A DNA stretch of 64,000 nt from Streptomyces spinoverrucosus (GCF_006539505.1 NZ_BJND01000005.1:186001-250000); one strand, 5' to 3'. Positions 49,583-58,400 are shown, numbered from the stretch's first letter. Numbers and translations: made by a program. The notes: generated from the sequence alone by a model not told the origin.

Positions 49583-51427
49583 GTGTGCACTTCGCATGAC
49601 CACGACCGGGGCGAGGCCCCGCAGGCCGACGCCGGCAGACGCACCTTTCTGCGTGCCACCGCGCTGATCGGCGCCGCCGCCACCGCCGGGGTCGCGCTCC
49701 CGGCCACCGCCGCCGAGGCCGCCGGGCAGGGCGGGTGGCGGCCGGATCGGGAGAGCCGGCGCTTCACGTTCGTCGTGATGCCGGACACGCAGTACCTGTT
49801 CGACGGGCCCAGCATCGATCCGAAGCCGATCGAGGCCTCGCTGCGTTATCTGCTGGAGCAGGGCCGGGAGGAGAACATCGTTTTCCTGTCCCACCTGGGC
49901 GACCTCACCGAGAACGGCACCGCGGCCGAGGTCGAAGCGGCGAGCCGGGCGTTCCGGATCCTGGACCGGTACGGCGTCGGGTACAGCGTGCTGGCCGGCA
50001 ACCACGACGTCCGCTCGTCCACGGACGACCAGCGCGGGCCGACGCCGTATCTGGAGGCCTTCGGGCCGGAGCGTTTCGAGGGCAAGGGCACCTTCGGCGG
50101 GGCCTCGCCCGACGGCTACAACACCTTCCACCTCTTCGAGGCGGCCGGGCGGGAGTGGCTGGTGCTCTCCCTGGACTGGCGGCTGTCGGCGAAAGGATTC
50201 GCCTGGGCGAAGGAGGTCATCGCCCGGCACCCGAAGGCGCCCGTCATCCTCACCACGCACGAACTGGTGTACGGCGACGACGCGCTCTCCTCGTACGGGC
50301 AGAAGCTCTGGGACCAGCTGATCGAGGACCACGACCAGATCTTCCTGACCCTGAACGGCCACTTCTGGCCCGCCGCCCGCGCCACCCGCAAGAACGCCGC
50401 CGGGAACGACGTACACCTGCACCTGACGAACTACCAGAACCGCTACTACGGCGGCGCGGCGATGATCCGCCTCTACCGTTTCGATCTCGACCGGAACACC
50501 ATCGACGTGGAGACGATCTCCCCGTGGATCCTGGGCCGGGCCGCCAAGGGGCTCAACGCGCTGGAGCGGCAGGAGATCGAACTGACCGGCCCGGAGGACC
50601 GGTTCTCGGTGGCGATCGACTTCGAGCGGCGTTTCGCGGGCTTCGCCCCGGTGCCCGCACGGCCCGCGCGCCCGGCGTCGGAGCTGCTGGTGCGGGGCAC
50701 GGTCGCGTACTGGCGCTTCGACGGACACGGCGAGGGTGCGGCCGTCGACGGCACGGTCCGTGATCTGTCCGGGCGGGGCAACGACCTGACCGTGGTACGG
50801 GTGGGCGCCGGCACCCTCACCTGGTCGGCCGACCACCACCCGGACCAGCCGGGGCACGGCAGCCTGCGGTTCCGTGGGGACAAGTCGCCGCTGGTGGGCG
50901 CATATCTGCGCACGGTGGACGGCGCGCCGCTCAACTCGGCGACCTTCGAGCGCGGTTACACCGTCGAGGCCTTCTACAAGGTGCCGAGCACCTGGACCGC
51001 CTCCCGCAACGCCTGGGGCGGGCTGGTGAGCCGGACCGGCACGGGCGGTGCCGCGGGCAAGACCGAGGGCGACCCGGACGAGCCGCTCGCCACGCTGTCG
51101 CTGTCCGACGGGCCCGGCCCGCAGTGGGCCGTGCGGCCGGTCAACCAGCAGGGCATCGCCACCAACTGGGGCCACGAGACGGCCCGGGAGACCTGGTGGC
51201 ATGTCGCCGTCGTCAACGACGGGCGGCACACCACGATGTACGTCGAGGGCTGCCCCGTCGTGCGCAACCCCACCGCCCGCTCGGTCGGGCTGACCTCGCT
51301 CGGGCTGCCCTGGCTGCTCGGCGGCTACGAGTACGGGGGCCGGATCGACCAGATCCACAACGGGTGGCTCGGCGATGTCCGGATCGTCGAACGCGCTCTG
51401 CCCGTCTCCCAGTTCATGAACCACTGA
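49583..51427 (+). CDS. Tat-exported metallophosphoesterase with C-terminal LamG-like domain
   Basis: A 614-residue exported protein. GRRTFLRATALIGAAATAG is a twin-arginine signal with cleavage near ATAAEA. The calcineurin-like domain (about 45-320) has VVMPDTQYLF, SHLGDLTENG, AGNHDVRSS, TTHELVYG and LNGHFW. A concanavalin/LamG-like domain (about 365-614, AYWRFDGHGEG onward) probably binds carbohydrate. It would remove phosphate from an extracellular polymer. GTG at 49583 follows ACGGAG, 39 bp after the GH2 stop. Confidence 0.88.
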   Translation: MCTSHDHDRGEAPQADAGRRTFLRATALIGAAATAGVALPATAAEAAGQGGWRPDRESRRFTFVVMPDTQYLFDGPSIDPKPIEASLRYLLEQGREENIVFLSHLGDLTENGTAAEVEAASRAFRILDRYGVGYSVLAGNHDVRSSTDDQRGPTPYLEAFGPERFEGKGTFGGASPDGYNTFHLFEAAGREWLVLSLDWRLSAKGFAWAKEVIARHPKAPVILTTHELVYGDDALSSYGQKLWDQLIEDHDQIFLTLNGHFWPAARATRKNAAGNDVHLHLTNYQNRYYGGAAMIRLYRFDLDRNTIDVETISPWILGRAAKGLNALERQEIELTGPEDRFSVAIDFERRFAGFAPVPARPARPASELLVRGTVAYWRFDGHGEGAAVDGTVRDLSGRGNDLTVVRVGAGTLTWSADHHPDQPGHGSLRFRGDKSPLVGAYLRTVDGAPLNSATFERGYTVEAFYKVPSTWTASRNAWGGLVSRTGTGGAAGKTEGDPDEPLATLSLSDGPGPQWAVRPVNQQGIATNWGHETARETWWHVAVVNDGRHTTMYVEGCPVVRNPTARSVGLTSLGLPWLLGGYEYGGRIDQIHNGWLGDVRIVERALPVSQFMNH

Positions 51428-51444
51428 GACTCCTGAGGAACGTC

Positions 51445-53112
51445 ATGACCGAGCAGCAGCTGCCCGAGTGGGCCGACCCGTCCGTCCCGCCCGCCGACCT
51501 CGACCCGCAGGGTCTGTCCCGCCGCCAACTCCTCGCGACCGCAGGTCTGTTCGGCACGACCTTCGCCCTGGGGGCCGCCGCCTCCCCCGCGGCCGCCGGT
51601 GAGCGCCGCCTCGGCGGCAGCGACCCCCGCCTCGCCTACCTCGTCGGCGACCACCACATCCACACCGTCTACAGCCACGACGCGAAGTACACCTTCTCGC
51701 AGCTGGCCAAGGCGGGCGCCCAGTACGGCCTGGACTGGATGGTGTTCACCGAGCACTCCAACTTCGGGCACGCCGACTTCGGCGCCACGTTGGAGCACGA
51801 GGAGATCCGCAGGGCCCGCGCCGAGAACCCGCGCCGGCTGATCTTCCAGGGCCTGGAGTGGTACATCCCGGCCGCCGAGCACTGCACGGTGTTCACCGCG
51901 CCCGGCCCGAACGAGGTCGACCTGCTCACCCGCTTCGAGCGCGCCTACGACGGCAAGCTGCTCGGCTACGACAAGGGCGGCGCCGCCGACGCCGACACCG
52001 CCCGCAACGAGCGGCACGCGGTCAGGGCCATCCAGTGGCTGGCCGAGCAGCGCCGCACCGGCTACGTCGACGACGTGCTCGTGCTCGCCAACCACCCGAT
52101 GCGCCTCGGCATCGACTCCCCGCACGAGATACGCGCCTGGCGGGACGCCGCCCCCGAGGTCATGATCGGCATGGAGGGCGCGCCCGGCGCCCAGGGCGCG
52201 GCGATCCCCGGCTGGCGCGGTACCAACTCAATCCGGGGTGAGTACGAGAACAAGCCGTCCGACCAGTCCTGGCCGGGCTACCCGGCGGACGCCTACCTCA
52301 CCTACGGCGGCTTCGACTGGGCGACCGCGACGGTCGGCGGCCTGTGGGACGCGATGCTCTCCGAGGGCAAGCTGTTCTCGGTCACCACCAACTCCGACGC
52401 CCACCGGATCGTCTTCGACACCTGGAAGAACGGCGACTGGAAGCCGGGCCAGACCTTCGACAACACCGGCAGGCTGCCCGACCCGGTGAACACCGACACC
52501 CCGCAGCCCGGCAGCGACTTCTGGCCCGGCCAGTTCAGCCGCACCCACGTCGGCGTCACCCGCTACGGCTACCGCGCGGTGATGGCGGGCCTGCGCGCGG
52601 GCCGCGTCTGGCTGGACCACGGGCATCTGCTCGACGGCCTGGAGGTGCGCCTGAAGCGCGACCGCGACCACTCCCGGGGCGTCACGCTGGGCGGCCGGCT
52701 GCGGGTCCGCAAGGGCGAGCGGCTCACGCTGTACGTCACGGTGACGACCGCCTCGCGCCGCAACCCCGCCGGGATCCTGCCCGAGCTGGCACACGTCGAC
52801 GTCATCCGCGGCGCGGTGCGCGGCCCGGCCGCCGACCGGGACAACTGGCGCGCCCCCGACACCAAGGTCGTGCACAGCCGGGACGTGGGCGGCCGCAAGG
52901 GGACGTACACCCTGCGCATTCCGCTCATCGCCGGGGACGAGTCGTTCTACGTCCGGCTGCGCGGCAGCGACGGCAACCGGCACGGCGCCGGCTACCTCGG
53001 CACGTCCGTCGACCCGCACGGGCCGATCACCCACGCGCCGGGCGACGGCGACCCGTGGGCGGACACGTGGTTCTACTCGAACCCGATCTTCGTGGACGTG
53101 GCAGGGGCCTGA
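51445..53112 (+). CDS. Tat-exported PHP-domain phosphoesterase-like protein
   Basis: A 555-residue protein. The twin-arginine signal LSRRQLLATAGLFGTTFALG lies near residues 24-45. The PHP metal motifs follow: GDHHIHTVYSHD (about 70), FTEHSNFGHADF (about 105) and TTNSDAHRIVF (about 315). The last 180 residues form a beta-rich domain. PHP proteins hydrolyse phosphoesters with a three-metal site. It begins 17 bp after the metallophosphoesterase gene, so two exported phosphoesterases are co-expressed with the glycan importer. Confidence 0.85.
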   Translation: MTEQQLPEWADPSVPPADLDPQGLSRRQLLATAGLFGTTFALGAAASPAAAGERRLGGSDPRLAYLVGDHHIHTVYSHDAKYTFSQLAKAGAQYGLDWMVFTEHSNFGHADFGATLEHEEIRRARAENPRRLIFQGLEWYIPAAEHCTVFTAPGPNEVDLLTRFERAYDGKLLGYDKGGAADADTARNERHAVRAIQWLAEQRRTGYVDDVLVLANHPMRLGIDSPHEIRAWRDAAPEVMIGMEGAPGAQGAAIPGWRGTNSIRGEYENKPSDQSWPGYPADAYLTYGGFDWATATVGGLWDAMLSEGKLFSVTTNSDAHRIVFDTWKNGDWKPGQTFDNTGRLPDPVNTDTPQPGSDFWPGQFSRTHVGVTRYGYRAVMAGLRAGRVWLDHGHLLDGLEVRLKRDRDHSRGVTLGGRLRVRKGERLTLYVTVTTASRRNPAGILPELAHVDVIRGAVRGPAADRDNWRAPDTKVVHSRDVGGRKGTYTLRIPLIAGDESFYVRLRGSDGNRHGAGYLGTSVDPHGPITHAPGDGDPWADTWFYSNPIFVDVAGA

Positions 53113-53133
53113 TCACCTCGCCCCGCGGGGGCG

Positions 53134-53146
53134 TACGGTGGGCCGC
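53134..53146 (+). promoter_or_regulatory. Candidate -10 element of a leaderless transcript
   Basis: TACGGT at 53134-53139 is 7 nt before the GTG at 53147, repeating the pattern before 4976 and 11506. It supports GTG 53147 as the start of the PaaX-like gene. Confidence 0.4.
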
Positions 53147-53977
53147 GTGACCATGGAAGAGTCGCTGCGGCCCCAGTCCCTGATGCTGACGTTCCTGGGC
53201 GACCAGGTGCTCGGCCGGGACGTGTGCGTGTACTCGGGCAGCGTCATCGACGTCTTCGCCCGCGCCGGTGTCGGCGAGCAGGCGACGCGGTCGACGCTGA
53301 CCCGGATGGTGCAGCGCGGTCTGCTGCGCCGCCAGCGTGAGGGCCGCCGGATGTACTTCGGGCTGACCGAGCACTCGGCGGCCGTGCTGCGCGACGGCGA
53401 GCGGCGCATCTGGCAGACCGGCGCGGTCAACCGGCAGTGGGACGGCACCTGGACGCTGCTCGGGTTCTCGCTGCCGGAGTCCTGGCAGCGCCAGCGCCAC
53501 GACCTGCGCTCCAAACTCACCTGGAGCGGCTTCGGCCCGCTGTTCAGCGGGCTGTGGATCGCGCCCGGCGAGGTCGACGTGTCCGAGCTGGTGGCCGAGT
53601 TGGGCCTGGCCGCCCATGTGAAGGTGTTCCGGGCGCACGCCGACACCGGCACGGACATCGCCGCGATGATCGAGGAGACCTGGGAGCTCACCGAACTGGC
53701 GGCGCGCTACGAGGCATTCGTCCGGCGCTGGCAGCCGTGGGAGACGGAACTGCCGGACGCGGACGACGCGCTCGCGCTGCGGCTGCTGTTGCAGGCCGAG
53801 TGGCTGCGGATCATCCGGCGCGATCCCCGGCTGCCGGTCGTGCATCTGCCGGACGACTGGCCGGCGGAGGGAGCCGAGAAGACGTTCCGGAGGGTGCACG
53901 AGCGGCTCACCCCGCTCGCGGACGCCTCGGCGGAACGCCTGCTCGACCTCCTGCCGGTCCGCCCCGATCAGGCGTAG
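53147..53977 (+). CDS. PaaX family transcriptional regulator
   Basis: A 276-residue regulator. The N-terminal winged helix (SLMLTFLGDQVLG, then ATRSTLTRMVQRGLLRRQREGRR) and PaaX C-terminal domains (WDGTWTLLGFSLPESWQRQRH, then FSGLWIAPGEVD) are clear. Family members respond to aryl-CoA thioesters such as phenylacetyl-CoA. It follows the PHP gene by only 34 bp, but a start-proximal -10 suggests its own transcript. It converges on, and overlaps by 10 bp, the acyl-CoA module, whose CoA thioesters would be natural effectors. Confidence 0.88.
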   Translation: MTMEESLRPQSLMLTFLGDQVLGRDVCVYSGSVIDVFARAGVGEQATRSTLTRMVQRGLLRRQREGRRMYFGLTEHSAAVLRDGERRIWQTGAVNRQWDGTWTLLGFSLPESWQRQRHDLRSKLTWSGFGPLFSGLWIAPGEVDVSELVAELGLAAHVKVFRAHADTGTDIAAMIEETWELTELAARYEAFVRRWQPWETELPDADDALALRLLLQAEWLRIIRRDPRLPVVHLPDDWPAEGAEKTFRRVHERLTPLADASAERLLDLLPVRPDQA

Positions 53978-54423
53978 AACCGCGACAGGCTCTGCAGCAC
54001 GGCGGCGGGCTTGGCACCGCCCTCGATCTCGATCGTGCCGTCGACGGTGATCTGCACCCCACCCGGCACCTCTTCCACCTCCGCCAGCTTGCCCACCAGC
54101 CGGATCCGCGACCCGACCTTCACGGGTGCCGGGAAGCGCACCTTGTTCAGGCCGTAGTTGACCTTGGTGGTGACGCCCTGGACGTCCAGCAGCTCGGTGA
54201 ACAGCGGGATGAAGAGGGAGAGGGTGAGGTAGCCGTGGGCGATGGGGGCGCCGAAGGGGCCGTCCTTGGCGCGCTCGGGGTCCACATGGATCCACTGGTG
54301 GTCGCCGGTCGCGTCGGCGAAGGTGTCGATCCGCTCCTGGGTGACCTCGATCCACTCACTGGTGCCCAGGTCGCTGCCCGCGAGCTTCTTCAGTTCGTCG
54401 AGGCCGTTGACGGTGATGCTCAT
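53968..54423 (-). CDS. couM: MaoC-family hydratase, CouM-like (hydroxycinnamoyl-CoA hydratase)
   Basis: A 151-residue single hot-dog MaoC protein. ATGDHQWIHVDPERA followed by GPFGAPIAHGYLTLSL holds the Asp/His hydratase dyad. In the order hydratase, CoA ligase, amidohydrolase, SDR it corresponds to CouM of the p-coumarate pathway known from Rhodococcus, which hydrates p-hydroxycinnamoyl-CoA; the symbol rests on that order. ATG at 54423 follows GTGAAGGGCAGCT. It overlaps the convergent PaaX-like gene by 10 bp. Confidence 0.7.
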   Translation of the reverse strand: MSITVNGLDELKKLAGSDLGTSEWIEVTQERIDTFADATGDHQWIHVDPERAKDGPFGAPIAHGYLTLSLFIPLFTELLDVQGVTTKVNYGLNKVRFPAPVKVGSRIRLVGKLAEVEEVPGGVQITVDGTIEIEGGAKPAAVLQSLSRFYA

Positions 54424-54437
54424 GTAGCTGCCCTTCA

Positions 54438-55940
54438 CTAGGAGTTGCCGTAGGCCTTGCGGACCCGGGACTTCAGGAGCTTTCCGGAGGCGGTGCGCGG
54501 CAGTTCGTCCGCGATCACCACGGACTTGGGGATCTTGTACTTGGCGAGCCGTCCGGCCAGGGACGCCAGCACCTCGTCGGGGTCCAGCGCGGCGCCCTCG
54601 CGCGGGACGACGACCGCGCGCGGCACCTCGCCCCACTTGTCGTCCGCTATGCCTATCACCGCGCACTCGACGATGTCCGGGTGGGCGAGCAGCTGGTCCT
54701 CGATCTCGGCGGGGTAGATGTTCTCCCCACCGGAGATGATCATGTCCTTGATGCGGTCGACGATGAACACGTAACCGTCCTCGTCGACCTGGGCGGCGTC
54801 GCCGCTGCGGAACCAGCCGTCGGCGAAGGACGCGGCCGTCTCTTCGGGCAGCCCCCAGTAGCCGGGCATGACATGCGGCCCGCGCACCACGATCTCGCCC
54901 ACCTCGCCGACGTCCACCGGCGCGAGGTCGGGCCGTACCACCCGTACGTCGCTGAAGAAGTGCGGCACCCCGGCCGAACCGGCCTTGCCGACGGCGTGCT
55001 CGGCGTCGAGGAAGAGCGTGCCGGGGGCGGCCTCGGTCATGCCGTAGCCCTGGAGGAAGGTCAGACCGCGCTCTTGGTACGCCGCGATCAGCGGGGTCGG
55101 GACCGGGGAGCCGCCGCAGGTCAGGATGCGCAGGGAGGACAGGTCGGCGTCCGGCCAGCGCGGATGCCGGGCCACCTGGTCGAACATCGTCGGCACCCCG
55201 AACATGAAGGTGATCCGGTGCCGTTCGATCAGGTCGAAGGTGGCCGCCGGGTCGAAGGCCTCGACCAGCACGCAGGTGCCGCCCTTGAGCAGCACCGGCA
55301 GGGTCAGCATGTTCAGGCCGGCGGTGTGGAACAACGGGGCGGAGACCAGGGCGCGTTCGTCGGCGATCAGGTCGGTGTCGACCAGGACGTTGAGCGCGTT
55401 CCAGGTCAGATTGCCGTGGGTGAGCATCGCGCCCTTGGGGCGGCCGGTCGTCCCCGAGGTGTACATGATGATGCAGGTGTCGTCGGCGCCGACCGGTTCG
55501 TCGATCGGGTCCTCGCACGCCTCCGCGACCGCGGCCTCGTACTCGGCGCCCACCTCGACGTACGCGCGTACGTCCGTGCTGCCGGGCAACCCTGCGACGA
55601 GCCCCGCGTAGGAGGGACCGTAGACCAGCGCCTTGGCCCCGGAGTCGGCGAGTTGGTAGGCGAGCTCGGGACCGGCCAGGCGAATGTTGAGGGGGACGAA
55701 GACCGCGCCGAGCGTGCCCGCCGCGAACAGTGTCTCCAGGTAGGAGGGGTGGTTCGGGCCGAGGTAGGCGATGCGGTCGCCGCGCCGGACGCCGCGGGCG
55801 CGCAGGGCGTGGGCGAGGCGGGTGACACGTACGTACAGCGTGCGGTAGTCGGTCGACGTCTCGCCGTGGATCAGGGCGGTGCGGTGGGGTGTCTTGCGGG
55901 CCCGGCGTGCGGGCCACGACCCCAGTCCCTCGTTGCGCAT
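54438..55940 (-). CDS. couL: Acyl-CoA ligase, CouL-like (hydroxycinnamate:CoA ligase)
   Basis: A 500-residue ANL-superfamily ligase. IIMYTSGTTGRPKGAML is the P-loop A3 motif, QGYGMTEAAP A5, WFRSGDAAQVDEDGY A7 and SGGENIYPAEIE the hinge; KSVVIADELPRTASGK holds the catalytic lysine. It would activate an aromatic acid as a CoA thioester using ATP. The ATG at 55940 is preferred over GTG 55946 because GGGG spacing fits better. It lies 12 bp after the amidohydrolase gene. Medium-chain fatty acids are an alternative substrate. Confidence 0.75.
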   Translation of the reverse strand: MRNEGLGSWPARRARKTPHRTALIHGETSTDYRTLYVRVTRLAHALRARGVRRGDRIAYLGPNHPSYLETLFAAGTLGAVFVPLNIRLAGPELAYQLADSGAKALVYGPSYAGLVAGLPGSTDVRAYVEVGAEYEAAVAEACEDPIDEPVGADDTCIIMYTSGTTGRPKGAMLTHGNLTWNALNVLVDTDLIADERALVSAPLFHTAGLNMLTLPVLLKGGTCVLVEAFDPAATFDLIERHRITFMFGVPTMFDQVARHPRWPDADLSSLRILTCGGSPVPTPLIAAYQERGLTFLQGYGMTEAAPGTLFLDAEHAVGKAGSAGVPHFFSDVRVVRPDLAPVDVGEVGEIVVRGPHVMPGYWGLPEETAASFADGWFRSGDAAQVDEDGYVFIVDRIKDMIISGGENIYPAEIEDQLLAHPDIVECAVIGIADDKWGEVPRAVVVPREGAALDPDEVLASLAGRLAKYKIPKSVVIADELPRTASGKLLKSRVRKAYGNS

Positions 55941-55952
55941 CGGCACGCCCCT

Positions 55953-56828
55953 TTACGGTTTCGTCAGCCCGAGCAGGCGGGCGGCGTTCTCCTTGAGGAT
56001 CTTCGGCCTGACCTCGTCCTTGATCGACAGCTTGGCGAAGTCGGCGAGCCAGCGGTCGGGGGTGAGGACGGGGAAGTCGGAGCCGAACAGGACCTTGTCC
56101 TTCAGCAGCGTGTTGGCGTACTGCACCAGCTGCGGCGGGAAGTACTTCGGCGACCAGCCGGACAGGTCGATGTGCACGCCCGGCTTGTGCGTGGCGACGG
56201 CCAGGGCCTCGTCCTGCCAGGGGAAGGACGGGTGCGCCAGGATGATCTTCAGATGCGGGAAGTCGGCGGCCACGTCGTCGACGTGGAGGGGGTTCGAGTA
56301 CTTCAGGCGGATCCCGCCGCCACCGGGCACACCGGCGCCGATGCCGGTCTGGCCTGTGTGGAACAGCGCGATGGTGCCGGTCTCCTCGATCACCTCGTAC
56401 AACTCGTACGCCACCGAGCGGTCGTTGGGGAAGAAGCCCTGGATGCTGGGGTGAAACTTGAAGCCCTTCACCCCGTACTCCTCGACCAGGCGCCGGGCCT
56501 GCCGCACGCCCGCCTTTCCCCGGTAGGGGTCGATGGAGGCGAAGGGGATGAGGACGTCCGAGTTGGCGGCGGCGGCCTCGGCGACCTCCTCGTTGGGGAC
56601 CGGCGGGGTGCCGGTGGCGGATTCGGCGTCGACCGTGAAGATCACGGCGGCCATCTTCCGCTCGCGGTAGTACTGGGCGGTCTCCTCCAGGGTCGGTTTC
56701 CGCTTGCCCTCGACCTTGAAGTAGGCGGAGGAGGCGTCGTGCAGGTCGTCGTCCAGGGAGGAGTGGCCCTTGGAGGACACCTCCGCGTGGGTGTGGACGT
56801 CGATCGCGACCAGCTCGTCCAGGTCCAT
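55953..56828 (-). CDS. couO: Amidohydrolase-superfamily hydrolase, CouO-like (beta-ketoacyl-CoA hydrolase)
   Basis: A 291-residue TIM-barrel metal hydrolase with IDVHTHAE (metal histidines), GFKFHPSIQGF, IALFHTGQTG, IILAHPSFPW and LFGSDFPVL (final aspartate). In the p-coumarate pathway a zinc enzyme of this superfamily cleaves the aryl beta-ketoacyl-CoA to a hydroxybenzoate and acetyl-CoA, without a thiolase. ATG at 56828 shares a base with the SDR stop and has GGAGG 4 nt upstream. Alone, the family would be uninformative; the neighbours support the assignment. Confidence 0.7.
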   Translation of the reverse strand: MDLDELVAIDVHTHAEVSSKGHSSLDDDLHDASSAYFKVEGKRKPTLEETAQYYRERKMAAVIFTVDAESATGTPPVPNEEVAEAAAANSDVLIPFASIDPYRGKAGVRQARRLVEEYGVKGFKFHPSIQGFFPNDRSVAYELYEVIEETGTIALFHTGQTGIGAGVPGGGGIRLKYSNPLHVDDVAADFPHLKIILAHPSFPWQDEALAVATHKPGVHIDLSGWSPKYFPPQLVQYANTLLKDKVLFGSDFPVLTPDRWLADFAKLSIKDEVRPKILKENAARLLGLTKP

Positions 56829-57745
56829 CACGCCTCCGGGAACTTGGGCGCCGGAATGCCGACCGACTGGAGTTCGGCGCCGACCGAGGTGGGCCAGACG
56901 TCGGCCAGGGTGTCGGGGGTCCAGCCGCCGTCGGCGTACGCCGTCCTGATCTCCTGCGGATGCGACCAGAGTGCCACCTTGTCGCCGCCGATGCCGATGC
57001 ACTGACCGGTCACGCCGCGCGCGGCCTCGGAGGCCAGGAACGGGACCAGGGCCGCGCAGTCCTCGGGGGTGCCGAAGCCCTCGCCCTTGCGCAGGAAGTC
57101 CGGCAGCGGCTCGCCGTTGCGCATCGCCTCGATGTACGGGGCGAAGGCGGGGATGGTCTCGGTCATCGCGGTCGCGGCGACCGGCACGATGGCGTTGACG
57201 GTGATGTTCGCCCGGCCCAGCTCCATGGACCAGGTGCGGGCCATGGCGGCGATGCCGGCCTTGGCGGCGGCGTAGTTGGTCTGCCCGAAGTTGCCGCGCT
57301 GTCCGGCCGGGGAGCCGACCAGGATCAGGCTGCCGCCCTCGCCCTGCTCGCGCATCCGGACGGCGGCGGCTCGGGCGCAGGTGAACGTGCCCTTCAGGTG
57401 CGTGGTGAGCACGGCGTCGAAGTCGTCGTCGGTCATCTTCCACAGCACCTTGTCGCGCAGGATGCCCGCGTTGGTGACCAGGACGTCGAGCCGCCCGAAC
57501 TCCTCGACCGCGCGGTTGACGAGCCGGTCCGCCGCCTCGGACGTACCGACCGGGACCACCTCGGCCACGGCCCTGCCGCCCGCTTCCTTGATGGACTTCA
57601 CGGCCGCCTCGGCCACGGCCTCGTCGACGTCGTTGACCACTACGGACGCGCCGTGGGCGGCCAGGGCGTGCGCGTAGGCGAGGCCGAGGCCCCGGCCGCT
57701 GCCGGTGACGACGGCGACCTTGCCGGAGAGATCGATGCTGGGCAC
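56828..57745 (-). CDS. couN: SDR dehydrogenase, CouN-like (aryl-beta-hydroxyacyl-CoA dehydrogenase)
   Basis: A 305-residue short-chain dehydrogenase with VVTGSGRGLG, NNAG-type VTNAGILRDK, the catalytic serine in VGSPAG, and YAAAK. The 40-residue C-terminal extension (WSHPQEIRTAYADGG onward) is longer than in the SDR at 4976. It would oxidise the 3-hydroxyacyl-CoA made by the MaoC protein. The GTG at 57745 follows AAGGGACCCACCC. It is the first gene of the minus-strand operon and is divergent from the MarR gene. Confidence 0.78.
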   Translation of the reverse strand: MPSIDLSGKVAVVTGSGRGLGLAYAHALAAHGASVVVNDVDEAVAEAAVKSIKEAGGRAVAEVVPVGTSEAADRLVNRAVEEFGRLDVLVTNAGILRDKVLWKMTDDDFDAVLTTHLKGTFTCARAAAVRMREQGEGGSLILVGSPAGQRGNFGQTNYAAAKAGIAAMARTWSMELGRANITVNAIVPVAATAMTETIPAFAPYIEAMRNGEPLPDFLRKGEGFGTPEDCAALVPFLASEAARGVTGQCIGIGGDKVALWSHPQEIRTAYADGGWTPDTLADVWPTSVGAELQSVGIPAPKFPEA

Positions 57746-57760
57746 GGGTGGGTCCCTTCA

Positions 57761-57826
57761 CACGGGTTCGACTTCGAGTCGCACGGGTTCGACTTCGAGT
57801 CGTATGGGGGTGCGACTTCGAGATCG
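57761..57826. repeat. Tandem 21-bp direct repeats with internal palindrome
   Basis: 57761-57781 and 57782-57802 are identical 21-bp units joined head to tail; each contains CGACT-TCG-AGTCG, a 13-bp palindrome. A partial third copy (CGACTTCGAGATCG, 57813-57826) follows. The array starts 15 bp before the SDR start codon, in the position of an operator. Confidence 0.7.
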
Positions 57827-57836
57827 AAGCTAAGAG

Positions 57837-57864
57837 CAATAATTGTTGGCGTCAATAGTTGTTG
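57837..57864. promoter_or_regulatory. Candidate MarR operator: repeated CAATARTTGTTG boxes
   Basis: CAATAATTGTTG (57837-57848) and CAATAGTTGTTG (57853-57864) are 12-bp near-identical boxes on a 16-bp period, each a near-palindrome of CAA/TTG. The AT-rich stretch lies in the 136-bp divergent spacer of the SDR operon and the MarR gene. Confidence 0.6.
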
Positions 57865-57881
57865 TGACCCACGGGTGCGGG

Positions 57882-58400
57882 ATGCTGGAATCTCCAGGAC
57901 GCACCGAGCACAGGGAGCCAGCCATCACACGCCAGAACGTCACCCCGAAGCCCATCGACGCGGACGAGCCGTGGATGCGAGGGCTGCACGCCGACACGGG
58001 CTACCTGCTGTACCGCCTGGGCCTGCGCTCGGGTCAGCTGTTCAACGCCTGCCTGCAGGAGTCGGGCCTGCGCCTGCGCCACTACGCGGTGCTGCGCTTC
58101 CTCGCCACCACGGAGGGCGCCCTCCAGCGCGAGCTGAGCGCCCGGCTCGGCTATGACCCGAGCGCGATCGTCGGCCTGGTCGACGACCTGGAGAAGCTGG
58201 GCTTCGCCGAGCGCCGCCCCTCCCCGGACGACCGCCGCAGCCGGATCGTCGTCCTCACCGAGAGCGGCCGGGCGTTCCTGCGCGACACCGACGAGGCCGG
58301 CCTGCGCGTGACCAGCGAGTTGCTCGGCCCGCTGGACCCGGCCGAGCGGGAGTCGCTGCACGCGCTGCTGCTACGGATCGCCGAGGACGGCCTGAACTGA
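57882..58400 (+). CDS. couR: MarR family regulator, CouR-like
   Basis: About 172 residues. The winged helix runs from about residue 65 (LRHYAVLRFLATTEGALQRE, then DPSAIVGLVDDLEKLGFAER and PDDRRSRIVVLTESG). In the Rhodococcus p-coumarate locus the MarR protein CouR is relieved by hydroxycinnamoyl-CoA; the same position here suggests that role. The start is uncertain: ATG 57882 has only a weak GGGTGCGGG upstream, and ATG 57975 would remove an unconserved N-terminus. Confidence 0.72.
   Translation: MLESPGRTEHREPAITRQNVTPKPIDADEPWMRGLHADTGYLLYRLGLRSGQLFNACLQESGLRLRHYAVLRFLATTEGALQRELSARLGYDPSAIVGLVDDLEKLGFAERRPSPDDRRSRIVVLTESGRAFLRDTDEAGLRVTSELLGPLDPAERESLHALLLRIAEDGLN

Noticed and set aside
57761..57802. 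CRISPR array
   Set aside because: Only two full units joined without spacers; it is a tandem repeat, and no cas genes are present.
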